Shown here: piece after piece, positions 34,596 through 43,968 of the stretch
How the letters are laid out: each line of letters begins with the position of its first letter
Position numbering within the stretch: position 1 is the first letter of the stretch
Source: Clostridiales bacterium UBA4644
GTDB lineage: Bacteria; Bacillota; Clostridia; Oscillospirales; Butyricicoccaceae
Assembly: GCA_002405755.1 (NCBI GenBank)
Contig: DHMK01000040.1
Span: forward strand, 731-64,730
Length of the DNA stretch: 64,000 nt
Reading direction: 5' to 3'
Translations under genes and position numbers: made by a program
The notes under the pieces: generated by a model
Seen by the model: only the letters and a program-made list of their open reading frames with translations
The model's database searches: none
Told to the model about the DNA's origin: nothing

Positions 34596-37025
34596 ATGAA
34601 ATCAACCATTGCAGTCAATCAGGTCGTAAGCCAGGCGCCGACGCTGGCCTTGCGGGGGATTACTGTATTTCCCGGCGCGCTGTTCCACTTTGACGTGGGC
34701 CGGCAAAAGTCCATTCAGGCCATGGAATATGCCATGGCCAACGGCCAGAGGATCTTTCTGGTCACGCAGAGAGACATTTCCGTGGACGATCCCGCCCAGG
34801 AAGATCTGTTCGGCATGGGCGCTTACTGCAAGGTCCGCCAGATCCTGAAGATCCCCGGCGACAGCATTCGCGTGCTGGTGGAGGGGCTGGATCGGGCGCT
34901 GCTGCGCCAGGTCACGCAGACGGAGCCCTTTTTGCTGGCGGATATCGAGCTTTTGCCCGAAATGAAGGTCTCCCGCGCCACAAAGCGCGATCTCGCCATG
35001 GTGCGTCAGGCCCAGGAGCTTTTTATGGAATATGCATCGCTGGTGCCGCAAATGGCCAGCGATGTGGTCATGCGGGTGGTGGGCGCCAGAGAACCCGGCC
35101 CGCTTTCCGATTATATCGCCCAGAACACGCAGATGTCCTTTGAGCAAAAGCAGCAGCTGCTGGAGACCCAGGATCCCCGCAGACGCATGGGCCTGCTGCT
35201 GCATTTCCTCTCCCGTGAAAACGAGATCCTCCGCCTGGAGCAGGATATTCAGGAGAAGGTCAAGGATTCCATGGACAAGGGCCAGCGGGATTATTACCTG
35301 CGGGAGCAGCTGAAGGTCATCAGCGAGGAGCTGGGCGAAGGGGAGGACGCGCTTTCCGAAGCGCAGGAATACCTTCAGAAGATCCAGAGCAAGAGCCTGC
35401 CGGAGGAGGTCCGGGAAAAGCTCGTGAAGGAAGCCCGGCGTCTGGGCAAAATGCAGCCCACCTCTCCGGAGAGCGGCGTTTCCCGCACTTATCTGGACGT
35501 CTGTCTGGATCTGCCCTGGACGGAGGTCAAAAAGGAAAATACCGACCTGCAGAAGGCCCGGGCCATTCTGGACGAGGACCATACCGGCCTGGAAAAGGTC
35601 AAGGAGCGCATTCTGGAGTTTTTCGCCGTCAAGACCCTCACCGGCAGCGTCAAGGGCCAGATCCTCTGTCTGGCCGGCCCTCCGGGCGTGGGCAAGACCT
35701 CCATCGCCCGCTCCATCGCCCGCTGTATGGGCAGGGACTATGCCCGGCTGAGCCTGGGCGGCGTTCGGGACGAGGCGGAGATCCGGGGCCACAGGAAGAC
35801 CTATATCGGCTCCATGCCCGGCCGGATCATCACCGCCCTGCGGCAGGCGGGCAGCCGCAACTGCCTGATCCTTATCGACGAGATCGACAAGCTGGGCAGC
35901 GATTACAAGGGCGATCCCTCCTCCGCGCTGCTGGAGGTCTTTGATACCGAGCAGAACAGCGCCTTCCGGGATCATTTTGTGGAGCTTCCCTTTGATCTCA
36001 GCGACGTTCTGTTTATCACCACCGCCAATGATAAGAGCAACATCCCCGGCCCGCTGCTGGATCGGATGGAGATCATCGACCTGCCGGGCTATACTGATGT
36101 GGAAAAGATCCGCATTGCCCGGAAGCACCTGATCCCGAAGCAGCTGAAGAAGCATGGGCTCCGAACCCAGAACCTGCGGCTGGACGACGAGGCCCTGCAG
36201 ATGCTCATCACCTGCTACACCAGGGAGGCCGGCGTCCGCACCATGGAGCGGCTCATCGCAAAGCTTTGCCGCAAGACGGCGAAATATATGACGGAAACGG
36301 GAAAGCGCTCGCTGCACTTTACCGTTCAGAACCTGCCGGACTATCTGGGCGTTCCCATCTTTCCCATGGAGAAGCCGCTGGAGGAGCCGGAGGTGGGCGT
36401 GGTCAACGGCCTTGCCTGGACTGCCGCCGGCGGCGAGATGCTGGAGGTGGAGGCGGCCGCCGTGCCCGGCTCCGGCAAGCTGGAGATCACGGGCAATCTG
36501 GGCGATGTAATGAAGGAATCCGCCCATGCGGCCATCACCTATCTCCGCAGCCGCACCCAGCAGCTGGGTCTGCCGGAGGATTTCCCGGCGAAAAAGGACA
36601 TCCACATTCATTTCCCGGAGGGAGCCGTTCCCAAGGACGGGCCTTCTGCCGGCATCACCACGGCGACGGCGGTCTTTTCCGCCCTTACCGGAAGGCCGGT
36701 CCCCAAGAATATCGCCATGACCGGCGAGATCACGCTGCGGGGCAGAGTGCTGCCCATCGGCGGCCTGCGGGAAAAATCCATGGCGGCCTGGCGCAACCAC
36801 GCAACCACCGTCCTGATCCCGGCGGAAAACCGGAAGGATCTGGAGGAAGTGGATCCGCTGGTGAAGGAAAGCGTGTCCTTCGTCCTGGTCAGCCATATGG
36901 ATCAGGTGCTGGACACCGTGTTCGGCCTGCATCAGGCGTCTGCCGCGCCGGAGACCAAGGCGGCTGCGCCTGCGGTGATCCCCCCGACAGGGAAAAACCG
37001 GCCCGCCCCGGCCATCCGGCAGTGA
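34596..37025 (+). CDS. lon: ATP-dependent protease Lon
   Basis: 809-residue LonA-type protease. The N-terminal substrate-binding domain occupies about residues 15-300. The AAA+ module has Walker [16 protein letters not shown] near 358-372 and Walker [13 protein letters not shown] near 424. The C-terminal serine-lysine protease domain carries the catalytic serine in [11 protein letters not shown] near residue 683 and the lysine in [11 protein letters not shown] near 726. It degrades misfolded and regulatory proteins in the cytoplasm. The ATG follows ACAGGAGGAACCAC. It heads a long co-directional run; engB begins ten bases after its stop, as in Bacillus subtilis (lonA-ysxC). Confidence 0.97.
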   Translation: MKSTIAVNQVVSQAPTLALRGITVFPGALFHFDVGRQKSIQAMEYAMANGQRIFLVTQRDISVDDPAQEDLFGMGAYCKVRQILKIPGDSIRVLVEGLDRALLRQVTQTEPFLLADIELLPEMKVSRATKRDLAMVRQAQELFMEYASLVPQMASDVVMRVVGAREPGPLSDYIAQNTQMSFEQKQQLLETQDPRRRMGLLLHFLSRENEILRLEQDIQEKVKDSMDKGQRDYYLREQLKVISEELGEGEDALSEAQEYLQKIQSKSLPEEVREKLVKEARRLGKMQPTSPESGVSRTYLDVCLDLPWTEVKKENTDLQKARAILDEDHTGLEKVKERILEFFAVKTLTGSVKGQILCLAGPPGVGKTSIARSIARCMGRDYARLSLGGVRDEAEIRGHRKTYIGSMPGRIITALRQAGSRNCLILIDEIDKLGSDYKGDPSSALLEVFDTEQNSAFRDHFVELPFDLSDVLFITTANDKSNIPGPLLDRMEIIDLPGYTDVEKIRIARKHLIPKQLKKHGLRTQNLRLDDEALQMLITCYTREAGVRTMERLIAKLCRKTAKYMTETGKRSLHFTVQNLPDYLGVPIFPMEKPLEEPEVGVVNGLAWTAAGGEMLEVEAAAVPGSGKLEITGNLGDVMKESAHAAITYLRSRTQQLGLPEDFPAKKDIHIHFPEGAVPKDGPSAGITTATAVFSALTGRPVPKNIAMTGEITLRGRVLPIGGLREKSMAAWRNHATTVLIPAENRKDLEEVDPLVKESVSFVLVSHMDQVLDTVFGLHQASAAPETKAAAPAVIPPTGKNRPAPAIRQ

Positions 37026-37035
37026 GGGTGGCGTG

Positions 37036-37629
37036 ATGGATTTCAAAAACACGGTATTTATCCGCTCCGCCGCAAAGCCCGGGGATTTCCCCCGGGATAC
37101 GCAGCGCCGGGTGGTCTTTGCCGGCCGGTCCAATGTGGGAAAATCCTCCACGCTGAACCGGGTGGTGGGCAAAAAGGGCTTTGCCCGGGTCAGCTCTGTG
37201 CCGGGGAAGACGGTCTTTGTCAACCTGTTTCAGGTGGAGGGCCGGGGCTGGCTGGTGGATCTGCCGGGCTATGGCTATTCCAAGACCTCTCAGGCAGAGC
37301 GGGAACGGTATTCCCGGCTGATCGAACAGTATTTTGAGGCCGACCGGGCGCAGATCGCCCGAATCTATATGATCATCGACGCCCGGCACAAGCCAACGGC
37401 GGACGATGTGGCCATGGCGGAATGGGCCCGGTATTACGGCAAGCCCCTGACCGTTGTGGCCAACAAGCTGGACAAGCTGAAAAAATCGGAGGTGGAGCCA
37501 AATCTGGCCCGCATCCGGGAAACGCTTCAGCTGACAGAAGGGGAGACCCTCATCGCCTTTTCCGCGGAAAAGGGAACCAATCGGGATCTATTATGCGCAG
37601 AGATACAAGAAGCATTGGAGGAAAACTGA
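37036..37629 (+). CDS. engB: Ribosome biogenesis GTPase YsxC/EngB
   Basis: 197-residue small GTPase of the YihA/YsxC family, essential for late assembly of the 50S subunit. The G domain shows G1 FAGRSNVGKSSTLNR near residue 29, G3 VDLPGYGYSK and G4 NKLDKLKKSE, then a G5-like IAFSAEKGTN. Two in-frame starts lie side by side, GTG 37033 and ATG 37036; I chose the ATG. GAGGGTGG precedes both. It follows lon directly and is separated from lysA by a single base, so the three form one transcription unit. Confidence 0.95.
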   Translation: MDFKNTVFIRSAAKPGDFPRDTQRRVVFAGRSNVGKSSTLNRVVGKKGFARVSSVPGKTVFVNLFQVEGRGWLVDLPGYGYSKTSQAERERYSRLIEQYFEADRAQIARIYMIIDARHKPTADDVAMAEWARYYGKPLTVVANKLDKLKKSEVEPNLARIRETLQLTEGETLIAFSAEKGTNRDLLCAEIQEALEEN

Positions 37630-37630
37630 C

Positions 37631-38941
37631 ATGAATACCTACTACAGCGATCGCTTTACCATCCGGGACGACGGCCATCTTTGCCTGGACAATGTGGACC
37701 TGGTGGAGGTCGCCCGGGAATACGGCACCCCTGCCTATGTTATGAGCGAGGGACAGATCCGGCAGAACTGCCGCCATTTTACCCAGGCCATGCGCCGCAA
37801 TTTCGGCGAGCGCTATAAGGTCGCCTACGCCAGCAAGGCCCTGTGCGCCCGGTTCATCTATCCCATTCTGGCCAGCGAGGGCATCCATGCGGACGTGGTC
37901 TCCGGCGGCGAGCTTTATACGGCGCTGAAGGCGGGCTTCGATCCCCGGCATCTGCACTTCCACGGCAACAACAAGACGGTCTCCGAGCTGGAGATGGCCG
38001 TGGACTGCGGCATCGGCTCCGTCATCATCGACGCCTTTGAAGAGGTGGACCGTCTGGAGGCCATCTGCGCTGCCAAGGGCAAGCATCAGCGGGTACTGTT
38101 CCGCGTCAAGCCCGGCGTTCATGCAGATACCCATGAGTTTATCTCCACCGGCCAGAACGACAGCAAGTTCGGCTTTGGCATCAAGGATGGCGAGGCCATG
38201 CGCCTTGCAAAATATATCCTGGAGCACAAGCATCTGGATTTCGCCGGCATCCACTGCCATATCGGCTCCCAGGTGTTCAGCGTCGACGGCTTCGCCAAGG
38301 CGGCCCGCATCATGTTCGATTTCTTCTGCAAAATGGAGAAGGAGATGGGCGTCCACATGGATGAAATGATCATCGGCGGCGGCTTCGGCGTGAAGTATAT
38401 GCCAACCGATGAGCCGGGCACCTTCGGCGAGAAGATCGACGCCGTGGGCGAGGTCATGCGGGAGGAAGCTGCCAAGCTGGGCCGGGAGATCCCCGAGATC
38501 GTCATCGAGCCGGGCCGCAGCGTGGTCTGCACCGCCGGCTGCACGCTGTATACCGTGGGCTCCGTCCGTGACATCAAGGACGCCCGGACCTATGTCTCCG
38601 TCGATGGCGGTCTGCCCGACAACCCCCGCTTTGCCCTCTATCAGGCCCAGTATGACGCCGTTGTGGCCAACCGGGCTAACGCGCCCCGGGACAAGGTCCA
38701 GACCATTGCCGGCCGCTGCTGCGAGAGCGGCGATCTGGTGGCCAGGGATCTGAAGTTCCAGACTGCCAAGGCAGACGATATCCTCTGCGTCTTCGCCACT
38801 GGCGCTTATAACTATTCCATGGCGTCCAACTATAACCGGGTGCCCCGTCCGCCCATCCTGCTGATCCGGGAGGACGGCAAGGTGGAGACCGTGGTCCGCC
38901 GGGAGAGCTATGACGATCTGATCCGCAACGATATCGTCTGA
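37631..38941 (+). CDS. lysA: Diaminopimelate decarboxylase
   Basis: 436-residue PLP enzyme of fold type III that converts meso-diaminopimelate to lysine and CO2, the last step of lysine synthesis; its substrate is also used for peptidoglycan. The PLP lysine lies in KVAYASKALC near residue 64. Other landmarks are HFHGNNKT, the phosphate-binding GGGFGVKY near 253, EPGRSVV near 293, and the active-site CESGD near 361 contributed to the partner subunit. The ATG follows TTGGAGGAAAACTGAC. It has one base of spacing from engB and no leader, so lysine control through a riboswitch is unlikely here. Confidence 0.96.
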   Translation: MNTYYSDRFTIRDDGHLCLDNVDLVEVAREYGTPAYVMSEGQIRQNCRHFTQAMRRNFGERYKVAYASKALCARFIYPILASEGIHADVVSGGELYTALKAGFDPRHLHFHGNNKTVSELEMAVDCGIGSVIIDAFEEVDRLEAICAAKGKHQRVLFRVKPGVHADTHEFISTGQNDSKFGFGIKDGEAMRLAKYILEHKHLDFAGIHCHIGSQVFSVDGFAKAARIMFDFFCKMEKEMGVHMDEMIIGGGFGVKYMPTDEPGTFGEKIDAVGEVMREEAAKLGREIPEIVIEPGRSVVCTAGCTLYTVGSVRDIKDARTYVSVDGGLPDNPRFALYQAQYDAVVANRANAPRDKVQTIAGRCCESGDLVARDLKFQTAKADDILCVFATGAYNYSMASNYNRVPRPPILLIREDGKVETVVRRESYDDLIRNDIV

Positions 38942-38981
38942 GCCTGCTGATTATTTACCGAAAAGAGGGAAGGATGCTTTC

Positions 38982-39644
38982 ATGCTGTTTCGCTACTCCC
39001 TGAAGGAGTTCTGCATGCTGCTGCCTGCGGTGCTCATGGCGCTGGTGCTTCACGAAATGGCCCACGGCTGGGCAGCCTATCTGCTGGGCGACCGGACGGC
39101 CAAGGAGCAGGGGAGACTTTCCCCGGATCCACTGAAGCATCTGGATCCTCTGGGAACGGTCTGTATGCTGCTGGGGGGCGTGGGCTGGGCCCGCCCCGTG
39201 CCCATCGACCCCAGCCGCTTTCGGATCCGCAGCAAAAAGCTTGGTATGGCCATCACCGCCATTGCCGGACCGCTGTGCAATTTTCTGCAGGCGTTTCTGG
39301 CGGCGGTGATCGCCTATCTGCTCCGCTGGAAGGGCAGCGGCGCCTTTTGCGAGACGGCCGTTTCCTTTCTGGCCATGCTGATGGCGCTCAATGTGGGCCT
39401 GGGGACCTTCAATCTGATCCCCGTGCCGCCGCTGGACGGGAGCCGGCTGCTGCTGCCGCTGCTGCCGGACCGGGCTGCGGGCTTTGTGCTGAAATATGAG
39501 CGGATCTGCGGCGTTGTTTTTCTGGCGCTGATCGCTTCCGGCGTGCTGAGCGGCCCCATAGACACCGTGCGGGACGCCGTAATGGACGGCATCCTTCGGG
39601 CCGGCTGGCGGACTGCGCTGTTTTTGACGGGAGGGATGGCATGA
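38982..39644 (+). CDS. Site-2 protease family protein (M50, YwhC-like)
   Basis: 220-residue integral membrane zinc protease. His24-Glu25-x-x-His28 (LVLHEMAHG) lies in the first membrane helix. The second conserved site, FNLIPVPPLDGSRLL, contributes the metal-binding aspartate near residue 150. There is no PDZ domain, so it belongs to the short group often called YwhC or Rip-like, not RseP. Such proteases cut membrane-spanning substrates; the substrate here is unknown. The ATG follows AGAGGGAAGGATGCTTTC. Its last four bases overlap scpA, an arrangement common in Firmicutes. Confidence 0.9.
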   Translation: MLFRYSLKEFCMLLPAVLMALVLHEMAHGWAAYLLGDRTAKEQGRLSPDPLKHLDPLGTVCMLLGGVGWARPVPIDPSRFRIRSKKLGMAITAIAGPLCNFLQAFLAAVIAYLLRWKGSGAFCETAVSFLAMLMALNVGLGTFNLIPVPPLDGSRLLLPLLPDRAAGFVLKYERICGVVFLALIASGVLSGPIDTVRDAVMDGILRAGWRTALFLTGGMA

Positions 39645-40408
39645 AGGAGGTCACCTTTCATCTGGAGGCGTTTGACGGGCCGCTGGACCTGCTGCTGCAC
39701 CTGCTTTCCAAAAATAAAGTGGAGATTAAGGACATTCCCATCGCGGAGATCCTGGAGCAGTATCTGAGCTATATCCGGCAGATGAAGGAGTTTGATCTGG
39801 AGGTCGCCTCGGAGTTTATCACCATGGCGGCGCAGCTCATGTATATCAAATCCAAAATGCTGCTTCCCGTCTATGCGGAGGAGCCGCAGGAGGATCCCCG
39901 GGCGGGGCTGGTGGAAGCGCTGCTGGAATATCAGCGCATCCGGGAGGCGGGCAGCGCCCTGAATCTGCGGAGCCAGATCGGCAGCGAGCTTTTTGTTAAA
40001 GGACAGGAGCCGCTGGAAAAGTGTAAAGCCGATGTGCAGTACAGCTACGACAGCGAGGTGCTTGTCCGGGCGCTGGAGTCGATCCTCAGCCGCGCGGAGC
40101 GGCGTCTGCCGCCGCCGGTGGAGGCCTTCCGGGGCATCGTGGGCCACGAGACCGTCCCGGTGGACGACAAGATCCGGGATGTGGTCCGCAGGTTTGTCCA
40201 CAGCGAGCGGCTCTCCTTTCGGGAGCTGGCCTTTTCCGCCCGCAGCCGTTCGGAGCTGGTGGCGATATTTTTGGCGGTGCTGGAGCTTTCCCGCACCCAT
40301 AAGATCATGATCGAGGAAACGGAAGACCGGGACTGTATGCTTCGCCTGGCAACGCAGGAGGAGCAGGCGCAGGGCGCCCAGAGCCCGGCGGATGAGGATA
40401 CGGAATGA
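39641..40408 (+). CDS. scpA: Segregation and condensation protein A
   Basis: 255-residue kleisin subunit of the Smc-ScpAB condensin. The N-terminal motif FEGPLDLLLHL-like FDGPLDLLLHLLSKN (residues 9-23) binds the Smc neck. The C-terminal winged-helix region around RLSFRELAFSARSRSELVAIFLAVLEL binds the Smc head. A variable acidic tail closes the protein. With ScpB and Smc it compacts and orients the chromosome. The start overlaps the preceding protease by four bases (ATGA) and has AGGGATGG upstream. It overlaps scpB in the same way. Confidence 0.96.
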   Translation: MKEVTFHLEAFDGPLDLLLHLLSKNKVEIKDIPIAEILEQYLSYIRQMKEFDLEVASEFITMAAQLMYIKSKMLLPVYAEEPQEDPRAGLVEALLEYQRIREAGSALNLRSQIGSELFVKGQEPLEKCKADVQYSYDSEVLVRALESILSRAERRLPPPVEAFRGIVGHETVPVDDKIRDVVRRFVHSERLSFRELAFSARSRSELVAIFLAVLELSRTHKIMIEETEDRDCMLRLATQEEQAQGAQSPADEDTE

Positions 40409-41004
40409 CGGATTTGCATGAGCTGGAATGTGCGCTGGAAGCGGTTTTGTTTGCGGCGGGAGATTCTGTGAGCGAGAGCAAGCTCTGCGCTGTGCTGCAG
40501 GTGGATCGGGCAGAGCTACAGCAGGCGGCCCGGCAGCTGGCCGATGGCTACGATTATGAACGCAGGGGCCTTCGTCTGCTTCGTCTGGACGATCGGTATC
40601 AGCTGGCGTCCCGAGGGGATTATGCGCCGCTGGTGCGGGCCGCGCTGGAGACGAGAAAGCCTCCGGCGCTTTCGGCTTCTGCCCTGGAGGTTCTGGCCAT
40701 CGTGGCCTATAAGCAGCCGGTGACCCGCGCCTATATCGAGCAGATCCGCGGCGTGGACAGCGCCTATACCGTCGGCAGCCTGACGGATAAGGGCCTGATC
40801 GAGGAATGCGGCCGACTGGACGTTCCGGGCAGGCCGATCCTTTACCGCACCACGGAAAGCTTTTTGCGCAGCTTTGGCTTAAGCTCCGTGAGCCAGCTGC
40901 CTGCGCTGGAATCCTTCGGAGCGGAGGACAGCGGCCAGCTGACGCTGAGCGATCTGGAGCAGCCGGGATCGGAGGAGGCTCCGCCGGCGGAAAGCGAGGC
41001 GTGA
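40405..41004 (+). CDS. scpB: Segregation and condensation protein B
   Basis: 199-residue ScpB with two winged-helix domains: ELECALEAVLFAAGDSVSES at the N-terminus and the conserved LEVLAIVAYKQPVTRAYIEQIRG segment near residues 94-116, followed by VDSAYTVGSLTDKGLIEECGR. It dimerises and clamps ScpA. The start overlaps the scpA stop (ATGA). The acidic C-terminal tail is not conserved. The DUF2953 gene follows after four bases. Confidence 0.96.
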   Translation: MTDLHELECALEAVLFAAGDSVSESKLCAVLQVDRAELQQAARQLADGYDYERRGLRLLRLDDRYQLASRGDYAPLVRAALETRKPPALSASALEVLAIVAYKQPVTRAYIEQIRGVDSAYTVGSLTDKGLIEECGRLDVPGRPILYRTTESFLRSFGLSSVSQLPALESFGAEDSGQLTLSDLEQPGSEEAPPAESEA

Positions 41005-41008
41005 CGCC

Positions 41009-41686
41009 TTGAAGATCATAGGCCTGATCCTGTTGGGATCTCTTCTGCTGCTTTTGCTGCTGCTCCTGCTGCCGGTGCGCCTGCGGGTGCAATACGACGG
41101 CGCGCTGCAGGTCCATGCCGGCCTGGGGCCGGTCTGTCTGCGGCTTTATCCCATGAAGAAACGGCAAAAGGAGCCGAAGAAGCCCCAAAAACCAGAAAAA
41201 AAACACAGCTCTGCCGAAAAAAAGGCAAAAAAAGCCAAGCCCCGGAAGGCTTCGGCGCTGCTGCCGGAGAAGCCCTCGCTGCAGCTGATCCTGGATCTGG
41301 TCCGGCTGGGCCTGAAGACAGTGGGAGCCATGCTGCGGCCCATCTCCGTTCCCCGGCTGCAGCTGGCGGTGCAGGTGGGCGGCAAGGATGCCTATGCCGT
41401 GGCCATGACCTATGGCGAGCTGACGGCGGGTCTCTCCGCTCTTTACCCCCTTTTGCAAAAGAGCCTTCGCATCCGCAAAACGGATATCTCCGTAGACGCG
41501 GATTTCACCGCAGAGACCCTTCGCCTGCAGGGCGATGTGACCTTTTCCGCCTGCCCGCTGCGCTATCTGATCGCGGTCTGCCGGATCCTGATCGCATACC
41601 TCCGGCTGCGCAGGCAGGAAAAACAGCGTGATATGGAACAAAACACACAAGAGAAAGGCGGTATTACCCATGAGCAGCATCAATGA
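41009..41686 (+). CDS. DUF2953 protein (YtfI-like)
   Basis: 225 residues. A membrane helix at about 4-22 (IGLILLGSLLLLLLLLLLPV) is followed by a short beta-rich segment, a very lysine-rich linker (about 50-80) and a conserved C-terminal DUF2953 region (LGLKTVGAMLRPISVPRLQLAVQVGGKDAY). The function is unknown. In Bacillus subtilis ytfI lies next to ytfJ (gerW), and the same order is kept here, so a sporulation-related role is plausible. The start is a TTG at 41009 with GAGGCGTGA upstream; no better start exists. Its 3' end overlaps the start of gerW by 17 bases. Confidence 0.8.
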   Translation: MKIIGLILLGSLLLLLLLLLLPVRLRVQYDGALQVHAGLGPVCLRLYPMKKRQKEPKKPQKPEKKHSSAEKKAKKAKPRKASALLPEKPSLQLILDLVRLGLKTVGAMLRPISVPRLQLAVQVGGKDAYAVAMTYGELTAGLSALYPLLQKSLRIRKTDISVDADFTAETLRLQGDVTFSACPLRYLIAVCRILIAYLRLRRQEKQRDMEQNTQEKGGITHEQHQ

Positions 41687-42032
41687 AGCCATGAATCTGA
41701 CGATGGAAAAGCTGCGGGACATGATCGATGTGAACACCGTGGTGGGAAAGCCGGTCACCACGCCGGACGGCACCACCCTGATCCCCGTGTCCAAGGTCTC
41801 CTTCGGCTTTGCCTCCGGCGGGACCGACGGAAAGGACCTTCGCTTCGGCGCAGGCAGCGGCGCGGGCGTCTCCATCATCCCGCTGGCCTTTATCGTGGTG
41901 AGCCAGGGAAATGTGCGGATGATCTATGTGGAGCCGCCCACGAACTCCACGCTGGATAAGGCCGTGGATATGATCCCCGGCATCCTCGACAAGCTCAAAA
42001 AAGACAAGCCGGAGCAGCCGCCGGTCTATTAA
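41670..42032 (+). CDS. gerW: Sporulation protein GerW (YtfJ family)
   Basis: 120-residue GerW/YtfJ protein. The N-terminus SSINEAMNLTMEKLRDMIDVNT and the glycine-rich GFASGGTDGKDLRFGAGSGAGVS followed by IIPLAFIVV are diagnostic. In Bacillus subtilis GerW is made in the forespore and is needed for L-alanine-triggered germination. I chose the start at 41670, where AAAGGCGG lies upstream; the open frame extends a further 14 codons. The gene sits in a housekeeping run, yet no sporulation promoter is visible in front of it, because that region is DUF2953 coding sequence. Confidence 0.93.
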   Translation: MSSINEAMNLTMEKLRDMIDVNTVVGKPVTTPDGTTLIPVSKVSFGFASGGTDGKDLRFGAGSGAGVSIIPLAFIVVSQGNVRMIYVEPPTNSTLDKAVDMIPGILDKLKKDKPEQPPVY

Positions 42033-42088
42033 CGCGGCATAAATCCCTTCGCCTGCCCGTATGCTGGTGCAGTGGGCAGGTGATCGTG

Positions 42089-43201
42089 ATGAAAAAATTT
42101 CTTTGTCTGCTGGCGGTCTTGCTGCCGCTGGCAGGCGTCCCGGGCTTTGCGCAGACGCTCCAGATCCACGGGGAAAGCGTTGTTCTTTACGATGCGCTCA
42201 CCGGCGATCTTCTGTTTTCCCGGGCAGAACGGCAGCGCCGGGGCATGGCCAGCACCACCAAGATCATGACGGCGCTGGTGGCGCTGGAGCAATACGATCC
42301 GGAAGCGGAGGTAGAGATCCGGCAGGAATGGTGCGGCGTGGAGGGCTCCTCCATGTATCTGCATCCGGGGGAGCGGCTGACGGTGTCAGATCTGCTGTAT
42401 GGTCTGCTGCTGGAAAGCGGCAACGATGCGGCCCAGGCGCTGGCCGGGCTGGACCCTGACGGGCCGGAGGCCTTCGTAGACAAGATGAACGCCAAGGCGC
42501 AGGCTCTGTCCCTTTCCGATACGCATTTCTGCAATCCCTCCGGGCTGGATGCGCCGGAGCACTATTCCACGGCGCTGGACCTGGCGCGTCTGGCGGCGGC
42601 TGCACTGGAGGATCCGGACTTTGCCCGGATCGCCGCCACCCGCAGCATCACGCTGGCGGGACGCACCCTGAACAACCACAACCGGCTGCTGGGGGAGATC
42701 GGCGCCTGCGGCGTCAAAACGGGCTATACCATGGCCTGCGGGCGGTGTCTCGTCTCTGCAAAGCGGGAGCAGGGGCGGCTTTTGATCTGCGTCACCCTGA
42801 ACGACCGGCAGGACTGGGCCGATCATAAGGCGCTTTATGCCTTTGGCTTTGCCCAATATGAAGCCTATGCGCTGGTGGGCGCGGGCGACTGCGGAAGCAT
42901 CCCGGTCTATTCCGCAGAGAAGCCCAGCTGCCGCCTTTACTGCAACAAGAGCTTTTTCTTTTCCCTGCGGAAGGAAGAACGGCAGCGGCTGCAGATCGCC
43001 CTGGCCGGGCCGCGGTTTTGCTACGCTCCGGTGGAAGCAGGGCAGGATTATGGCAGCCTGCAGGTCCTGCTGGACGGGAAAAAGCTCTGGGAAACGCCGG
43101 TCTGCTTTGCGGAAAATATCGCGGAGCAGCCGGAGCAGCGCCGGCAGCTGCCGGGCTGGATGGAAAAGATCATTCGATTTTTTGGGAGAAAAACGCCTTG
43201 A
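42089..43201 (+). CDS. D-alanyl-D-alanine carboxypeptidase (PBP5/DacF type)
   Basis: 370-residue low-molecular-weight penicillin-binding protein that trims the terminal D-alanine from peptidoglycan stem peptides outside the membrane. A signal peptide (MKKFLCLLAVLLPLAG... cut near AQT) is followed by the three active-site motifs: Ser55-Thr-Thr-Lys58, SGN near residue 110 and KTG near 210. The C-terminal domain resembles PBP5-C, and the final WMEKIIRFFGRK could be the amphipathic membrane anchor. Position after ytfI-gerW matches Bacillus dacF-type neighbourhoods. The start could also be GTG 42080 or 42086. The stop overlaps the TTG of rluB. Confidence 0.93.
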   Translation: MKKFLCLLAVLLPLAGVPGFAQTLQIHGESVVLYDALTGDLLFSRAERQRRGMASTTKIMTALVALEQYDPEAEVEIRQEWCGVEGSSMYLHPGERLTVSDLLYGLLLESGNDAAQALAGLDPDGPEAFVDKMNAKAQALSLSDTHFCNPSGLDAPEHYSTALDLARLAAAALEDPDFARIAATRSITLAGRTLNNHNRLLGEIGACGVKTGYTMACGRCLVSAKREQGRLLICVTLNDRQDWADHKALYAFGFAQYEAYALVGAGDCGSIPVYSAEKPSCRLYCNKSFFFSLRKEERQRLQIALAGPRFCYAPVEAGQDYGSLQVLLDGKKLWETPVCFAENIAEQPEQRRQLPGWMEKIIRFFGRKTP

Positions 43202-43914
43202 AAAAAAGACTGCAGAAGCTTTTGTCGGAAGCGGGGGTCTGCTCCCGCAGAAGCGCGGAGGAATACATAAAATCAGGCCGTGTAAAGGTGAACGGCATTC
43301 CGGCGATGCTGGGCGACAGCGCCGATCCGGAGCAGGATGAGATCACACTGGACGGGACGCCGCTGCGCCCTGCGCCGCAGTGGATCTATATCATGCTGAA
43401 TAAGCCCCGGGGCTATGTGACGACGCTTTCTGACGAGGCGGGCCGCAGGACGGTGGCAGATCTGATCCGGGACGTGCCACAGCGGGTCTATCCCGTGGGG
43501 CGGCTGGACATGCATTCCGAGGGCCTGCTGCTGCTCACCAACGACGGTCAGCTGGCCCATCACCTGATGCACCCCTCCCATGAGGTCTATAAGCAGTATC
43601 TGGTAAAGCTTTCGCCGGACGAGCCCGGCCTGCCCTCGCCGGAGGTGGCTCTTTCCCGGCCTCTGGAGCTGGACGGTCAGCGCCTTCTGCCGGCTCGGTG
43701 CCGTCTGCTGGCAAAGACGGAAAGCGGCTATGTGATGACCATCGCCATCCGGCAGGGGAAAAACCGGCAGATCCGCCGGATGTGCGCCAAATGCGGCTAT
43801 ACGGTAAACTCTCTAAAGCGCGTGGCAGAAGGGAATGTAAAGCTGGCAGACTTGCCAACCGGGAGCTGGCGCTATCTGCGCCCGGAGGAGATCGAATACC
43901 TGCGCTCTCTTTGA
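43198..43914 (+). CDS. rluB: 23S rRNA pseudouridine synthase (RluB family)
   Basis: 238 residues. An N-terminal S4 RNA-binding domain (LQKLLSEAGVCSRRSAEEYIKSGRV, residues 4-28) precedes the RsuA-type catalytic domain with the aspartate in YPVGRLDMHSEGLLLLTNDG near residue 104 and the later GKNRQIRRMCAKCGY. It converts a uridine in 23S rRNA helix 89 (U2605 in E. coli) to pseudouridine. The start is a TTG at 43198 whose last bases form the TGA of the dac gene, with GGGAG upstream. RsuA or RluE paralogues are less likely, because the context fits RluB next to scpAB. Confidence 0.9.
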   Translation: MKKRLQKLLSEAGVCSRRSAEEYIKSGRVKVNGIPAMLGDSADPEQDEITLDGTPLRPAPQWIYIMLNKPRGYVTTLSDEAGRRTVADLIRDVPQRVYPVGRLDMHSEGLLLLTNDGQLAHHLMHPSHEVYKQYLVKLSPDEPGLPSPEVALSRPLELDGQRLLPARCRLLAKTESGYVMTIAIRQGKNRQIRRMCAKCGYTVNSLKRVAEGNVKLADLPTGSWRYLRPEEIEYLRSL

Positions 43915-43968
43915 TCGCTCCCCCCATCGCCCGGAAGCACGCATCAAAAACAGAATGGAGTGAGAGAT

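Noticed and set aside
37631..37700. Lysine riboswitch for lysA
   Set aside because: lysA starts one base after engB, so there is no leader to hold one.
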